Assembly (NCBI GenBank): GCA_013397075.1
Contig: VWZS01010097.1
Location: forward strand, 156,727-220,726
Direction of reading: 5' to 3'
Length of the DNA stretch: 64,000 nucleotides
Source: Rhabdornis inornatus
Taxonomy: Eukaryota; Chordata; Aves; Passeriformes; Rhabdornithidae
Shown: one piece after another, positions 38,601 through 53,600 of the stretch
How positions within the stretch are numbered: position 1 is the first letter of the stretch
Layout of the letters: each line of letters opens with the position of its first letter
Made by a program: the position numbers and the translations under genes
The notes under the pieces: model-generated
What the model saw: only the letters and a program-made list of their open reading frames with translations
What the model was told of the DNA's origin: nothing
The model's database searches: none

Positions 38601-41600
38601 CTGGAAAAGAAGATGAATGTTTGTCGTGGTGCCTCGGCCGTGGTTCCTGCGGGAATGCTTCCATCTAGTGCTGCGTTCCTGCAGTGCAGCTGGGAATTCC
38701 CGACTTTCGCAGGAAACAGGGAGGGGAAACTGTGAAATAAATGATTTTAAATCCTTTCATCCTATACTGAACAACTCTGAAGCCGAGAAGGAGCCTGGAT
38801 TTATAATGTGGTGTCACAGTCACTATGAAGTGAATATTTTTATGTTCACTAGCAGGAAATCACCTTTCCAATTGGAGTATTTTTCCAATGAACTTGTTTT
38901 ATAAGTTTCTTTATCCATCAACATAAGGTGGGAGGTGAAAGTGGAATGCATGGATCTTTACAAACTTAGCTAGAAGTCAGGGTTTTTTTACAAGGAAAGG
39001 CAGTGGATCTTAATTACAGAATGTATATTCAGGTTGGACAATTTTCAGAGTTGGAAAGTGTTCTGTGCCACAGCACTGATGCAGAAGATCTCTACTGATA
39101 AATCTGCTTAGCTTGGCTAAAACTGTTTCATTATTTTGATTCTTAAGGGCAGGGAAAAGTATCTGAAAACAAGGAATTATATCCTAGTGTCTTAATCAGC
39201 TTAAAAAGATGATGAAGTGAAATAAATTCACTTGGGTTTTGCCATCCTGACCTCGTTCTGACAAGTCCTTAACCTTTGGCTGATCTTACCCTGCTTTTTC
39301 TTCCATTGTCTCCGTTTTGCTTCAGCTTCTTCTGCCACTTTAGCAAAAGCTGTGGAGCAGCAAAGGACAAAGTCAACAACCCCCCATTATTGGATATTTC
39401 CTGTACAAAAGGTGTTAGCATTAGAGCTGTGCTGTTTGTTTGTGCTGAGAGCCTAACATTTATTCTCATTAAAACAAAAGAGCCACTGAAGACTTAAGCA
39501 TTTAGCAAATTAATTGCAAGATTTCACCATATAAAAAGGTAGGCTAGAAAACCTGAAATTACAATATTTAAAAAGTAAGAAACACTGAAGAAGGCAGAGA
39601 GCACAAACACATGTAGCTTTAGTATCTGCCTTTACATTGTCAGAAAGAGAAATGGGCACTTCTAGAGCACAGCTCATCAAATTCATTTTCTATCCTGAAC
39701 CCAGCAAGTGCTGAATCCCTCTGGAAAAGTGCCTGTGTCTCTCTCCAGGGAGTCAGGGGGATTTGACATTTTAGAGACATTTTCCATTCAAAAACTTAGG
39801 AAGCTTTGGAAGGTCACTTGAAAGCAAAATGCAGAGAACTGAAACCAGAGATAGGCACTCGTTGGGGAGGGATTTGAATGAGAATCTTGTTCCTTTCTAT
39901 TTTTAATTAATTTTAGGAGCCTCTCTGTACTGCATGAGCTGCATGAGCTTTTGTGCCTTGTCCTGGAGTGCAGTTGACACTTTATTGCATTCAGTGCAGT
40001 GAACCAGCTGCTTAAATACACTGAATTTCCAGCCTGATCCTGCCCTGAGATAAATGGCTGCACACACTCCATTCTGCTGCCAAGGCACAGTTCACCACTG
40101 CAAGCTAATATGTAAAACATTTGGAAGAAAGAACTAAGCATTCCACTTGAGCAGCCTGCTTTTATCATCAAGGACCTATTTATGAGACCAAAAGCTTTAA
40201 TTTATGGTAAAGAGAGATTCAGATCATTTCTTAAATGATTCCTGGACTTTAAATCTGGGCTAAAATTTGCTCTCCCCATTCCCAGTGTGCCATTAAAACT
40301 GTTGGAAATACTTTGGGGCCTTAAGTGCCTCACAAACTTTCCACTGAGCATGGCAGTCTAAATTTGATCCCGAATTCCCACTTACATTCATCCATGAGAA
40401 CAAGGGTGAATTGATTTTTGGCTTTCCCATCTTTGAGCTGGGCTGTGTACACCCCTTTGTCATCAGCACAGAAATCCTGGATTATCAGTTCCACAAGGCC
40501 TTTCTCTTTCACAAAGTTGATTTTGTGTGTCTGTGTGAAACAATGGAAATAGGATAAACTGAAGAGTTTTTCCACAGTAGAAATGTTCCAAGGTCAGATC
40601 CTGGCACAGCATCTTGTACAGCAGATATTCCAGTCAGTTTGTACCTGTATCCTTCTAAAGTCCCCTCATTTTACAGGATAAGGAAGGCAGAGCACTGTGC
40701 TGTGCCATGCTGGGGGTTTCATCTGTTATTTATGTGTGTGGGAATGGTAGAATTGCTTCCAGCAGAGAGAAAGCTTCTGTAAAACCACCTAACCCAAAAC
40801 ATCCTTCCTGGCTGGGTATTACAGAGCTGAAACCAGAACATCTGATTTTTAGTGGCATGGAAGTGTTGCACTTGTTATAACCTGTGATGTGTGATTACAT
40901 ATTTGGCTAGGATGAGGAATATTTCCCCCTCTTGCTGAGGTACCTGCACCTGAAAGTGCCAGGTGCCTGAACACAAATATCATCATTCTGCCTCTCTGCC
41001 CTGTTTGCTCTGAGCAAATATTGTCCTTCCAACGAGCCTGACATAATGCTTTTCATTGTGCAGATCCGTCTCAGCTCTCCAGTGCAGAGGAGACAGATTT
41101 GAGAAGAGATAAAGCTTTGGATAAACTTGTTACATGTTGATTTAACCCCCCCAACAGGGCACTGACAGCTCCAAGCTGCTCTGGCCTGGTCCTGTCCTTT
41201 GTTCTGGGGGTCCTGGTTGTTATCTGGGCATTGCTGCTCTGCACTGAGCTGACAGCCCATGATTTATATTTGTGCTTCATTCTCAACTGTTCTCCCCTCT
41301 GGTTCTCTCATTCCAAGTATTTTTAAAGTGTTCTAATATTAATTTGATATGGGAGGACAAAGAGGAGGCCTGAACATTTTTGTGGATGTATGAGGAGGTT
41401 GGAGGGTGCTGTAACACACGAGGCAGGGTTATTTCCAGTGCTTTGCACTGAGAAATAAATCACTTCCATCTGCTCTTAGAATTCACGAGATTTGCCTGTA
41501 TTCAATTCAAAATCCCCATCAATATCTGATGGGAATTTAGAAACCTGGTAATGTGCCACGTTCAGCAGTGGGAAAGTAAGTCAGGATTAAAAGCAGAATC

Positions 41601-44600
41601 AAACCTACAGGGGTACTGGTGAGCTCCTTGTCATTGAAGATCAGGTGCAGCTCAGCATTTGGGGACAGCTTCTCCACCTCCAGCCACAGCCTCACTTCCC
41701 CTTTCTCCAGAACATCGATGTTCCAGCCAGATATCAGCTTGATCACTGGCAAACAGAGAGAAGTGCAGGGGAATCACAGGCACAGCACAGGATTTGGCTC
41801 AGCCAGGGCTGGGCTGGGTTCCCTTTTCCCAGGCTGGCCCCGTGCTCGTGGCTTTTTGCTGCTTCAACTTACGTGGGTTCCTGATTGCATGGCTACGTTT
41901 CAATAACTTGTCCAGATCTGAAATGCAGAGAATAAAAAGTCAACACTACAGACCAAAACAAATTCATGGTATCAATTTAATTGAATTTGTTGATGAACTT
42001 TATTTATGTCGAAGAGAAGATAAAACATTCAGTAATGGAGAGGACCAGAAAAGGTGGTGAAGGTAATTGTTGGTTGTATCTGAATAAAACATTGGTTGGA
42101 TCAATTCAGGGAGTGTGCTAAAGCAGTTTTAAATCACTGTGGCAGTAGAGCCAAATGTGAAATCTGAACTGCAGTGGAAAAATGACTTCGCAGGAGCCCG
42201 GAATCTTTCCTTAGGGGACTGTAAAAGAAACTGCCCTTGAGCCTTCAAGGAATGGGAAACATCTTTTTAGAGATATCATTAAGTGACATTAGTCACTCAC
42301 TATTCTTCTGTAAGGAACTTTCCTCTCAACATCTAAGATTAGAAAATGAGGGCACATTAGTTTTTTGTTGTTGACAACTATCAATTTTTACCTTCTTTTG
42401 TTAAAGTGCAGCTGGCAGAGATATCATCATCTACATCTGTGACCTCCACTGAATATACACCCAGGTCCTTTTCTGAGGGCTCTTTCAGTATCAGTTTTGA
42501 TCTAGAAGTAAAAAGAATAATAGCAAAAATTATCTTTTCATCAGAAATGATATCTCCTGTAACAGAATTTGATACACCAGAACAGGAAATCTAAAACTCA
42601 TTGGAATTTATAAATAACACTGAGGACCAAGGTAAAGATCTTGGGAATATGATGGCAGCTGCTCCCCAGATTGCACTGAAGAGCACTGAACAGATCCTGG
42701 GGATCAGGGAAAGGGGAGGGAAACATCTGGCTTCACCTTTTTCTTGGTGTTTAATGAGTTCTTTATTCACCAGTCCATGATCCATTTTCTCAGGGTGCAT
42801 TAGACACTCACCTGTTGCCTTTCTCTTCAATCTGCACTCGGTCAGCATCTGGAGGTCCCTCATAGTCCTTTGACCAGATAAATTCAGAGTCATCATTCTT
42901 TTCAGGAGCTTCAAAGGCCATATAAATGAAACCCTCTTCATCCACCCCGAGTTCAATTTCATTTGTGCCTGTATGAGCAAAAATCCCACAAAACATTCCT
43001 TACCAAAGCAGATCAGGGCTGAGCTTCTGCACCTCTAACCCAAAAAACAAACCCCAAAACCAAACCACACAGTGCACAGTTAGAGCTAATTAATTTGGGC
43101 AGTTTGATTTGTTCATCTTTGTTTTACTGAGGGTGTTTCTTGCTGTGAAACAAGCAGCTGATGTGTCACAGAGCAGTTTTTCACCCAGATCATCCATTTA
43201 CTTACAGGCTGGCCCAGTCTCATGGCTTTTAGTTTCATACCAGGTTTGGTTTTTGCCACCACAGGATCCGAGGGGAGTGAGGGGGGTCCAACTCCAGCCT
43301 TGTTCAGTGCTCGCACTCGGAAAATGTAACATTTCCCTGTGTGCAGGTCTGAAACCTGCAGGAAACACGGCCAGCAGTTAATGTCAGACTAAGAGCAGCA
43401 GCACCTGGACACTGAGAGCAGGTACAGACCTTCATGTGGGTGCTGGCTATGGGCTGCTTGTTTATTTGTTTCCATTCCTCTGAGCCTTCTTCACACAGGT
43501 CTATGAAATACCCAGTGACCGGCCCTGCCCCCAGGTACAGCGGAGCTTCCCAGTGCAGCCGCAGGGAGGAGTCCCTCACCTCAGTGCACCTCACGTCGTA
43601 GGGAGGGCCTGGCACACAAGGGGACAGGGATTGCTTTGGTTTGGGAGCAGACAGCAGAGTTTCAGTTCAGTAGTGGGTCTGTAGGGGATGCTTTCTATGG
43701 TTAATTAGGGTTATAAAATAACAGAACCAGATGCTTTAATAGTATTTGCTGTGGTGTAAAGAAAAAGGGATTTAGAGTTTAGGTCCTGATTCTTCATTCT
43801 CTGGAAACAATATTGTTAAAAATACCTGGCTGCTCTATCTGAATGCAGGAATAACAGCCTGCATCAGAACATCCCTGGGAGTGTTAGTGTCCTTTTCTGT
43901 CCTGGGAGCAGCCATTTCTATGGTAGAAACCCCTTGGAAGAGTAAGGAGATAACAAATACAGCTGGTGACATTATCCTGGATGGTTTTACATGAGGAATA
44001 CCTGGCTCTGGCATCTTCCATTCCTCACATCTGAACAAGTCACTGGGCTCAGACACTTGCCCAACTCCAGCCCTGTTCATGGCACGGGCACGGAACTCGT
44101 ACAGGTGTCCCTCCTGCAGGCTGCTGACCTTGGGGTGCAGAAGGGCAGGCGTGGTTAGTTCAGCCCTGCCTGCCTGGGGAGGCCAGCAGGACACTGAAGA
44201 AATAGAAAAAACCCAGCTGAACCCTTGGTGCAGCTGTTCCCAGCTGTGCTCCACGTGGATACCGTGCAAACTCGCTGAGGAATTGGCTGAGTGTTCACTT
44301 CGTGCCAGTCTGGCTCAGAGTGGTCGTGCTGGTCCAGGAAATATCCCAGGATCTTTGTTCCTCCTTTGTGCTTCGGGGCTTTCCAGCCAATGGTCATCTC
44401 AGCCTTGCCACAGTGCAGCAGCACAAAGCCATGTGGGGCAGAGGGACAGGCTGGGCACAGAGGGACACACAGAACAGGAATGGCAACACAGTGTCCTTGT
44501 TCTCATTTGGAATCACAGCAAAAGCCTTGGATGTGTCTCAGGAGTGCCTGGGGCCTTAGGGTTTGTGTGGCATAAAGATGGGAGCAGTGGGTTGATAAAA

Positions 44601-47600
44601 TGGGGAACATGGAAGGTTACATCCTGGATGGTGTGGTTGTAGGATTTTCTAATTTCCCTGAGAAATTCCCAATGTTGATTTCCAGGCATCACATAACTGA
44701 GCACTTAAAATGGTCACTTGTACCCAGAGCCAAATTAACACCACAAATGTAACACTCTGCTAGGTCAAAATGCCAATTAATTAACTCTGTCCACACTTGG
44801 CAAGTGTAATTGATGGCAGAAGCTGCAGGGTACAAGAAAATGAGTTCCCTTTTGTTTTGTTTCTCACACACTGTCACCATAGCAGGCAGTGGTGGCTGTG
44901 CCTGGCAGAGGGGGATTGGAGGGACTTAATTTTGGTCACTACTCACCAATTGCTGGCCTGACAACGATGGGATCTGTTTCTGGTGAGCTCTCACTCAGTC
45001 CTGCCTCACTGACAGATTTCACACAAAACACATATTCCTTTCCAGGCTGCAGCCCAGGAACAGTAAATCTGGGAGAGCAAATGAATATGTGTTTGCCTGT
45101 GCACAGGTAAACGGCTGAAACAGACAGCAACACACTTTAATAAGGCTTTGTCCTTGCAAAATCATGATTTGTCATTACAAATTAATGTGTCACATGAAAT
45201 GGCTCCAGATAAATCGCAGTGGGTATGGATCAGATGGAATCACCATTGGCAGGGAGATAAACAGCACCTTTTAATGGACTTTTTCTGCTTGACATGTGAC
45301 CCCCAGAGCTGGAGAGTGACTGTAAATTCTGCATGTGATTGACACTGACTTACTCTACTGGAACACAGCAGACCCATGGAATGTGGATCTGCTGGTGCCT
45401 CAGGCTCTGTGGGGCTGCACAGCCCCAGCCTGTGCAGAGCTCACAGCCTTTGCTGCCAGCTCTGGGTGTAAAAGTGAGGCTTGGAGCAACCCTGAACCCT
45501 CCAAGAGGCCGTGGTGGTGTTGGTGTGCCTGCCAGCCTGTGTGTGGGGACTAAAGGAAGTTCTTTTTTTATCTGAAACACGACTCCAGCCAGAAACAGAA
45601 GAATGCAGGCTGGGCCCCTGTGATCCCTCAGCAGAGCAGAGGAGCTGCACTCACTCATTGCATGTCACTGGTTTGTTATTGACTGTTTGCCATTCCTCTG
45701 TACCCGTCTCCCGGCAGTAGATGTAATAGCCAAGGGGCTCCAGGCCATCCTTGGGCTTGTCCCACTGCAGAACAACAGATGTCTTGGTGTCTCTGAATGC
45801 CAAAACCTGAGATGGTGGAGGCAGAGGAGCTAAAAAAGGGAACAACAAACAAACAAAACCACAGACAAAAGTAGTGAGGGTTAAAATGTATAATTTAAAA
45901 AAGCCAAAACTCTTATAAGTGAGTTGGCCTGTTTGATTTATTCACCTTTTCCAGAGAACCATTTTCAAATTGTTGCTCAGGGAAGCTGTGGCTGCCCCAT
46001 CCCTGGAAGTGCCTAGGGCCAGGTCAGATGGGACTGGAGCAGCCTGGGATAGTGGAATGTCCCTGCCTATGGATGAGCTTTGAGGTCCCTTCCAGCCCAA
46101 AGCTGGGATTCTGTGGAATTAGAGCAAAATGCCATGGGCAGGGGCCATGGCACTCTACAGGATCTGTTTTTGTGCTTGGGTTTGCCAGATGTCTTCTTCC
46201 TCTCCCACTGATTTCTGCAGTTACCCCACACAACTTCTCTGAAGGACAGGAAGAACAAAGCTCATCTGATTGTCCTCGGCTCCACCCTGAACTGGGACCT
46301 TCACTCTGCATTCCCAATTCTGAGTGAACACTGGAGCAGCCTCAGTGTGGGACAATATACAAATAAAGAGTCAGTGCTCATCTCTCTGCAGAAGAGAAAC
46401 ACCAACATGAGCCTTTGGCTCTCTTACTGTCAGCTCAGGAGAAAACAACCCAAAGCAGCCCTGCTGAGGCTGCTGTCCTGGCTGAGCCCCCCAGGCCAGG
46501 CTGCTGCAGCCTCTGGCATTCCTTCCACACTGTCACCTCCCTCACACCATGCTGGAAGCATCCTTGGATTAAACACAGGCTTCAACCGTTCCTATTTCAT
46601 TAAATGTAATTCCCTCTCACTGCTTGCTTAGATTAACACTGCCCTGACCAACTACAAACCAATTAAAGAAGGATTTAAGGCTTCAAGAGATTTCCTTATA
46701 TCAAAGCGACTGCTGTATAATCACAGACCATGAAGTTTAGAGCAGAGCCTGTGCAGGGGATCCCCCTCATTCCTTTCAGTCACTCATGGCCAGTGCAGAG
46801 CAGAGCAATAATTACCCAGTTTTGCCCCAGCAGTGATGGGTGGGCTGGGCAGGGAGGGCTCGCTGATCCCAAACTTGTTCACGGATCGCACGCGGAACCG
46901 GAACGATTTTCCCTTGGCCAGATCAAAGAGTGCAAATCTTGGGGAATTTGCTGGCAAATCCAGGTTCACCATTTGCCAGGAGTTGCTGCCTACAAGCGAC
47001 TGCAACGAAAAGGGTGATGATTTACAACTCCTCCTGTGAGCACCAAACTCTCCTGAGCAATAACAAAGCTGGGATTTGTAGGAAAGAAATTTTAAAAAGC
47101 TCAAAAGAAAACACAAACCAAAACCATAAATTACATATTTCTTGTTGATGTACCCAAACTTTTCACCTGTGGCAGCAGAGGGCCCCTTTGCTACAGGAAG
47201 TGAGAAATAAGAATGCATGAAAGGAGATTGGCAGAAGATACCAATTAACCAAGAGAATGATGGATGGGGAACGGGACAGTGAGGTATTGTGCAGTTCTTC
47301 ACAGCTTTTCCACCTTTCAGGGCCATAGGGCAAGAAGAGTTCTTTCTGTTAGAGTTCTGCCACTGCTCTGTGGTGTTAAAATTCCTTGTCCATTCTTTGT
47401 TAACCATTAGTCCTTGAGCTGGTGCCAGAGTCAGGGCCATGGCTCAGGGCACCTGTGGGGCTGGAGGAGGCTGAACCAGCCAGGTTTGAGGCTGGATCTC
47501 CCCAGTTCCTAACTGGGAATGACCTCACCTGTGCCATGGCCCACCTAAGAGAGAAATGGTTCTGCTCTGCAGCTCCCCTCCTATGTGATATTATTTTCTT

Positions 47601-50600
47601 ACCTTTTCCACATAATAATTCAGTGGCTCTCTGCCTCTTGGATCTGGTTCATCCCAGGCCAAAGCCACATAATCTTCTCTGACCTCACTTGCATGAACAT
47701 TGGTGGGTGGCAAGGGAATTTTAATGTGTCCTATGGAAGGCAGAAAAAGCTTTAGTGATAATGTGGCAGGAAAATAAAGTTCTTTTACAATGGATTCTGT
47801 TCTCCCACTATAAATGAAGATTCTTCAGTATGAAGAAGGAGACAAACACTTTGGGAAAACTTGAACTCACCCTCCAGGTCATCCTTGGATATTTCTATGG
47901 TCCTGCCCTCGTCATATGGAATCACTGCAGTGACAAACAGGGCAGTGTTAGCCACCCACAGGAGGTGCCCTAGGACTGGGTCATTGCTTCTATGCACAAT
48001 TACAGACATTTTATGTCACAAGCAATGGTGTTTTGAGCTTTTTCTGTTTCAGAATGCTCCCAAGATGGGCTCAGCAAAGACATTTTTGGGAATGGGGAGG
48101 GTCTGGACAATCTGCACTCAGTTATTCCTGCAGCCTCCCGTGGTCCTGAGGCAGCAGATTGTCCTGGCTTTGGTACCAACCTGTCACTCTTTTGTCCCTG
48201 CTGGGGTCATGGGTTGTAACAGGGTCACTGGCCTTTGAAGGGTGGCTGGTGCCAGCCTTGTTGACAGCCTTGACCCTGAACTGGTAGGTCTGTCCCTCAG
48301 CCAGGCCCAGCACTGGGCACCTGCAGCTCTTCACAGGCTGGGCACTGCACTGCAGCCACTCCTGTGAGCCAGCCACACACCTGCAAGGAAACACAGCCCA
48401 CAGCCCTTCTTCTATTTCCACTGTAAAATGAGATTTCTTAGCTCAAACATGATGCCTTACAGACCTCTCAATGAGGTATCCCAGGATGGGGCTTCCTCCA
48501 TCATCACTGGGTGCTACCCAAGAAAGGACCAGGCAGTCTTTGTTCACATCGTGGCATTTCACATTGAGGGGGGATCCTGGGGCACCAGCTGTGAGTGCTG
48601 CAGCATCTGGAAAACACCAAGTGAGGGTGGTTAGGATTTGTTCTTTCCTTTTCCAGAATTTTCATTGAGTAGCTTCATTTTGAGTGTCTAAGTGTGGACA
48701 GAGACACCTAGGGAGCTGCAAAATTACAGCTCGAGAATCTTTTCTCTCAAGCCTGAATCCTTCTTGCTTCCCAGGCTGATAAGCTGATGGTAGCTGCAGA
48801 CAGAAAGGAAATTTCCCAAGGTGATAAATGGTCAAAAACAACTTAGAATCTGGTGAAAAACAGAGTGCTAGTCATAATAAAGATTAACACCTGTTGTTTT
48901 CCCATGGGATACATCCTGAGGCCTGGTCTCTTGGTTGTTTATCCCAACTAGCCAATAAGCTGCTGTCCTGTTCTGGTCTCTCGTAACATGCTTTAAATAC
49001 AAGCTCTCTGCTCAATAAAATTGGCCTTTTTTCCCTAAAAAGGTCCATGTGTGTTGTTGCTTTTTTTCCCTCTCTAGGTCCGAAACCACATCTAAGGGCC
49101 TATCCCAGGAACACAAATCCTATTCTAATACCCAAAATAAAGCAAAAATAAGATTTGGTCATTGTGATAATTATATCCACACACAAAATTAGGAGCTGAG
49201 CTGTTTCCTTGTGTGTGAGGATGGGAATCCCTTCATGGCCAAGGTCTTAGGAAAGGAGATGTGTAGGTTCTGCAGGTACCTCTAACAAACACATAAGTGG
49301 TCTGCTCCTTGTGTCCCTGCAGCGAGGGCACACGGACGGTGTAGAATCCCTCATCCTCTTTGTGAGCACACGGCACTGTCAGGGAGGCCTCACGCTCCTG
49401 CAGCCTCAGCTCCTGACGTTCTGAGTCCTGCAGCAGCTCCCCTGTGGGGCAGGAGAAAGGGGAAAGGAGATTCACCTGGATAGGAGTGACAGTATTTATT
49501 TCCAAATGCCTCCAAAAGCACAGAATGAGATGAGGGATCTCTAAGACATTCCTGGTATTGTTTTTGTGCTTCCAAATTGCAGCCATGGACTCTGATCCAC
49601 AGAAAGACACAAATCCTGGATTGCCAGCAGAACACAGAATATCCAAAAGTTCTTCCTCACTGGAGAACCACAGGCTTTTCAAACTAAGGCTTTTGAAATA
49701 TTCTTATGGGCAGGAATGTCATTACCTCCAAAATATTCCAATGGTATCATCCTTTACAAAGACAAACATCAAATAGTAACATCTGTAGCTTGAGCAGAGC
49801 TGAGAACAGCTCAGGAATCCTGATTTTTTTTTTTTCTGTGAACATTCAATCACAGCTATGAGTTCCAGTGGGATATTCCCAGAGGTAAATGCACATAAAC
49901 TCAGCTGTTGCCTACAAACCATCTCTGAACCAGGTGATGCCTCGTTGGTGGTCCAGTAAATCAGAGGAGAAGTGACAGGAGAGGGTGAAAGGCTCCTTTT
50001 CTCTTGCAAATAAAGGTTTCAGTGGAAAAGCAAAATCTGCCTCTCTGGCCAAAAGGGATCCTGTGGGATAAAAGTCAGCATGATAAAGACACTTCCAGAG
50101 CCTTCCTCCTGTAGTATTTTTATTGTCATATATTTAGAGTGAGCTTTGCATTTTGCACATGCAGTCAGGCTGACAGGAAAAACTCTCAGGGAAAAAATAA
50201 TCAAATTGCATCAGGCTATAAAAATAGTTCATAATAACATCAATGATTTACTCACTTTTGTATATTTCTGAATCAAATCCTGACTCCTTCCCATAATATT
50301 CTATAAGACAAGAGGAAAATACATTTAGCAAATCTCACAGAGTGTTTATCTTCTTAAAAACACCCAGTGATGCTCAGCGAACTGTTTTTCCCTCAAGCCA
50401 GCCCTTAATTTGAACCTTTAAAGTGTCACCATGGGGTAAAACTTGAATTCATTTGACAGCTGATGCCCTTCACGAGCCACTGGGGATTGTCTGAGAGGAA
50501 ATTTTTCCCATGACTGTTCAGTGGGAGCAATCCTGCTCCAAATGCTCACGTGCACTCACTTACTCAGAGCTAAGAGGGCTTTGCCACTTCGGCTTCTGCC

Positions 50601-53600
50601 TTTCCAAGCAGGCAAGTCAAAAGCAAATAAAATAAAGATCTGAATAAAAGCAACCCCCTGAGTTTTAACAGCACTCCCAGAGGATGATGTGGGATTCTTG
50701 AAAACTACCAGTGACAGGGACTTCAGGATTGAACCAAGAGAAAGGATGTTTGTGCTGAGACACTGAGGCACAGTGGAGCTCGGGGCAGGATGTCCCCAAA
50801 TGAGCTGTTTCTGGATTCTCTGGAGGTGTCACAGGTGGATGCTGACCCACCACAGCACAATGTGAAGTCATTTGGAGCTGAAATCCCAGAAGTGATGCAC
50901 TTCAGATGAAACTGAGGTACTTTTCTCTCAAGTTGTAATAAATGCCCATAAAATAAAGCTTGTGCTTCCAGTGGTTGAAGTTTGGCAGTAGCAGAACAAA
51001 AGATGAGGAGTGTGACCACTGGAGAGGAGGAAAATATAAATGAAATAGAAAACACTGGAGGTAAAACAGCCTCGCCCTGGGTCCTGTGAGACCCTCAGTG
51101 ATGTCTCAGGGAAAGGGAACTCTGCATCCCAGGGACCCTCCCCTGGCATCGAGGCCTTTCCAACCAGCCAGGGGCCAGGGGAGGAGATGCCATGGCCTGC
51201 CTGGGGCACCAGGAATGTTCCCAGTGGAGGCAGGATTAAGGCCTGGCTGGAATCTCTATTTTCAGAGCAGTAAATGCAGATAGCAGAAGGAAGACTCGGG
51301 TTACTGGGATGGGTTTGGGGGAGGAGCAGAAGTTTGGGGGCCCCTCGCCACAGAGCCTGCAGTGGTGAGCAGTGCTTTGGGCCCCGGGAGGGAAGGTTTG
51401 TCAGGCACTCAGAGGTGAGGAGAGCTGTCCCAGCCAGGCCACAGCACAGCCCCTGCTCCATCCCCACTCCTGCTCTCATCCCAAAGATTCCACGGGGAGC
51501 TGAGAGCAGTGTGGAATTATTGGTGTGGAATTTTGCTGCTTTGTGGCAAAGGGCAGCTCCTGTTGTGGCCACACTGTGAGAACCTCCTGGCAACTTTTCC
51601 TGCATTAGGGTAGGGGGAATTTGGGAATCTGGGAATCTGGGAAGGATGCAAAGGAAGGTTTTCTGGGCTGTTTAGAACTGGTAAATGCCTGCTGCATATT
51701 TCCAGATATGCTGAATTTTGATACTATTTAACTAAAGGACCTGAAAGGTGTGATAGTACACTGCTTTTACAATTCTGGGGTCACATTCTTCTGCAGGGAT
51801 CTGCATCCCAGACAGGATTCAGATCAGAATATGGCAGAGAGCTCTGTCAGTCCCACTGAAAGGTTTCATTGTCTACAGGCCTGTAGGTCTATTCTGTCCA
51901 CGCTTTTTATTACAAAATTGTAATTTAGATATAAATAGATGAAATATGAACAGCTAAACTGTGATCCTGTGAGACTGCTCTGCATATTTCCTAAAGCTTG
52001 AGATGATTTCTCTTTTAAAGTGCTGCTGGTGTATTTACTTCCTTCCCCACGTCTGGGTTTGGCTGTGCACAGTGTGTGTCTGTGGAGTCTGTGCCAGTTA
52101 TTTTAAGAACAGCACAGATCAAAGAGGAAAATCTTACACTTGCCCTTGGTAGTTACTGATTTCAGGGAAAATCTCTGGCATTCTCTGCAAAAATGCACTG
52201 AGAGGTCCCACAGTTGTTGGGGAACTACTTCTTGCTTCACTTTAGCAGACTCTTTGTTGTGTGTTCCACTGTGGGGTTGTTTCATAGCAGTCCAGAAGCA
52301 ATAAGCACCTAAATTTAGTACGATTTTATCCCAGTGAAAGGACAGCTGTGTCCACATGGAATCTGAAAGGAAAAACTTTGGCTGGGCCCAGAAGTGACTA
52401 AGGAAGAGAAGCTGCTCTATCCTTCTGCAGAGTGCTTGTGTGTGCCTATCAAATAATGAAAATATTTGGAAGACCCTGCAGCATTTGAAAGTTTAAGCCC
52501 AAAGGAATATTTGTACTTACTCCTGACAAGCACTGTAGCAAAGGAATAAGCTTCACCATACTGATTCTTTACCTCCACACTGTATTCAGCAGAATCTTCC
52601 ATGGAGCATCTGGAAAAAAAAAAAAATTCTGCTCCTTCATATTTCACAGGACAAACTCCCCTTTAATCCCAGAGGTGTTTGCTTTTCATCCAGAAGCTGC
52701 TTTTCCTTTCAATTACAAGGATTTATGATACTTTGTAGTCAATTTTTTCTCTTGAGACCCACAAGAAAAACATTTTTAGTACAGAACAAGCAAAAGGCCT
52801 GTGGAACACTTGATTCCACTGAAGATTTGCGTTTGTCTGTCACTGTGTAATTCATAGATGAGAACTAATGTTGTTCTGATTACACTGATCCATCCCAAAT
52901 CACATTTTTTGTCTGCTCATGAAGCGCTTAATGTGCATTCCTTACCCTGAAGGAAAAAAATGTTGCTGATGCATAAAAAAGAGGAGCAGAAGTAAATGAA
53001 ACAATTAAATTTTCTTTGATTTTTCTTAGATTTTTTTAAAGCTTGTGAGCTGCTGTGGAGGTTGGCAAAGGTTTGGCTCAAACACAGCAGCCTAAAGGCA
53101 GGCAAGGTCAGATTCCAGAAGAATTGCTTGGTTTGTTTATCATACACAGACTGGGAATTTAGGGAGAGCAGGTCTCACTCAGCCAAGGGCACAGCCATTA
53201 CCTGCTGATGTGCAGGGTCAGCATCCCAAATTGATTTTTGATCTTGTATTTTCCTGCTGGGGCTCGGCGGGGATCGATGGGGATTCCATTTTTATACCTG
53301 GTGGAAAGAAGGAAGCGTGCAGTTAGGAAAGAACCCACATCAAACACCACAGGAAAGAGGAGAAGACACAATTCCCTTTTTTACAGATTTCCCTCTTTAA
53401 TCCAAACCAGTCTGGCTGCTAAACCCAGACCCTCCATGGTCCTGTGTGGCTGCTCAGCCTTGGCTTTACATTCAGCTCCTGGGAGGGAACTCACTGATGT
53501 CTCTTCCTTGTGTTCCCCAGGATGTGTGGGAGGTTCAGATCCTCTTTGCTCCCTGAATAATTCAGAAAGGTCGTTCTGGAAGGACACAGGACAGGCAGAG

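Noticed and set aside
50928..51605. A 225-codon minus-strand frame in the large MYOM3 intron
   Set aside because: Does not match myomesin sequence, and the exons on either side (50256-50300 and 52521-52609) join in phase without it.
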